Program-made: the position numbers and the translations under genes
Assembly (NCBI RefSeq): GCF_004570865.1
Contig: NZ_SPQS01000020.1
Location: 1 to 64,000 of the forward strand
Direction of reading: 5' to 3'
DNA length: 64,000 bases
From: Bradyrhizobium frederickii
GTDB lineage: Bacteria > Pseudomonadota > Alphaproteobacteria > Rhizobiales > Xanthobacteraceae
Notes under the pieces: model-generated
Seen by the model: only the letters and a program-made list of their open reading frames with translations
What the model was told of the DNA's origin: nothing
Database searches by the model: none
Part shown: in pieces, positions 63,595 to 64,000 of the stretch
Numbering within the stretch: the stretch's first letter is position 1
Layout of the letters: every line of letters starts with the position of its first letter

Positions 63595-64000
63595 CTACGC
63601 GTGTCCCGCTTCGTTCGAGAGCATGCCGGGATCGATGCCGATCTTCTGCAAAGCGCGGTTGTATTTGTCGTCGACGTCGTCGCCGAAGATCAAATCCGCA
63701 TCCGCGTCGCAATGCAGCCAGCCGTTGCTCTGGATCTCGGTCTCGAGCTGGCCCGGCGCCCAGCCGGCATAGCCGAGCGCGAGAATGGCATGCTTGGGGC
63801 CGGAGCCGCTGGCGATGGCGCGCAGGATGTCGACGGTCGCCGTGAGGCAGACCCCGTCGTCGATCCGCAGCGTCGCGTTCTCGATGTAGAAGTCGCTGGA
63901 ATGCAGCACGAAGCCGCGGCCGGTATCGACCGGGCCGCCACGCAGCACCTTCATGCTTTCGGCATTCTCCGGCAGCTTGATGTGCTCGCCCTTCTTGATG
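63595..64000 (-). CDS. YqgE/AlgH family protein, C-terminal part (5' end outside window)
   Basis: The frame is open to the window edge. The visible ~135 residues carry the UPF0301 signature: VLRGGPVDTGRGFVLHSSDF, ATVDILRAIASGSGPKHAIL, LGYAGWAPGQLETEI and ADLIFGDDVDDKYNRAL. The family, named from AlgH of Pseudomonas, has no agreed function. The stop at 63595 and the C-terminus look normal. Confidence 0.9.
   Translation of the reverse strand, partial: IKKGEHIKLPENAESMKVLRGGPVDTGRGFVLHSSDFYIENATLRIDDGVCLTATVDILRAIASGSGPKHAILALGYAGWAPGQLETEIQSNGWLHCDADADLIFGDDVDDKYNRALQKIGIDPGMLSNEAGHA

Overview
The window looks like an alphaproteobacterial chromosome of the Bradyrhizobium type (Nitrobacteraceae). 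GC is high and codon use is strongly GC3-biased. The gene blocks are typical of the group: ruvC-ruvA-ruvB, zapA-6S RNA-5-FCL, tkt-gap-pgk-fba, and rcdA (DUF1465). Many intergenic spaces carry the long imperfect palindromes common in this group. No rRNA, tRNA or CRISPR array was seen.

Positions 1 to about 10,600 are the right part of a mobile island in decay. From the left it holds an IS630 transposase end, a frameshifted marR gene divergent from a small monooxygenase, a histidine-kinase-like scrap, nested pieces of IS256, IS4/Tn5-type and IS21 transposases, an adenylate cyclase tail, a broken ParB-like gene, a broken DUF932 gene, and an AbiE-type toxin-antitoxin locus. The antitoxin frame is open but the toxin is shattered. 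Next comes an intact large serine recombinase. Its last codons run into the antisense of ybgC, the tol-pal thioesterase gene, of which only about 26 native codons remain. The island therefore appears to have integrated inside ybgC. ParB and DUF932 share a 5' leader with a hairpin whose outer stem is conserved and whose inner stem differs in sequence but still pairs. This is the most novel-looking signal in the window. The antitoxin promoter carries two perfect 10-N10-10 inverted repeats.

Positions 10,600 to 26,500 are core genome: a Tat-exported metallophosphoesterase, ruvBAC, a YebC/PmpR regulator, two cytosolic chemoreceptors sharing a C-terminal sensor-like domain (one with an added PilZ-like domain), a three-gene IorA/IorB/triheme-cytochrome dehydrogenase operon, ymdB, 5-formyl-THF cyclo-ligase, 6S RNA, zapA and a DUF4164 gene.

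Positions 26,800 to 36,500 hold central carbon metabolism: transketolase, GAPDH, PGK, and class II and class I fructose-bisphosphate aldolases. These are followed by a ThiE-like protein, a Sel1-repeat protein and an inositol monophosphatase.

Positions 36,500 to 49,500 carry an RND efflux pair, a cyclopropane-synthase-like methyltransferase, a MotA/TolQ-like plus OmpA-like envelope pair, an acetyltransferase, an MsbA-like ABC exporter, L31, the CtrA-degradation adaptor RcdA, a candidate sRNA and DUF1192.

Positions 49,500 to 64,000 carry a quinone oxidoreductase, a PAS-GGDEF-EAL protein with a degenerate GGDEF, a Cache-type diguanylate cyclase, GalU, an MltB-like transglycosylase, a secreted SGNH-like protein lacking Ser and His, a CsbD/YqjD-like stress protein, two SDRs, a TfdA-alpha-like dioxygenase and the C-terminal part of YqgE.
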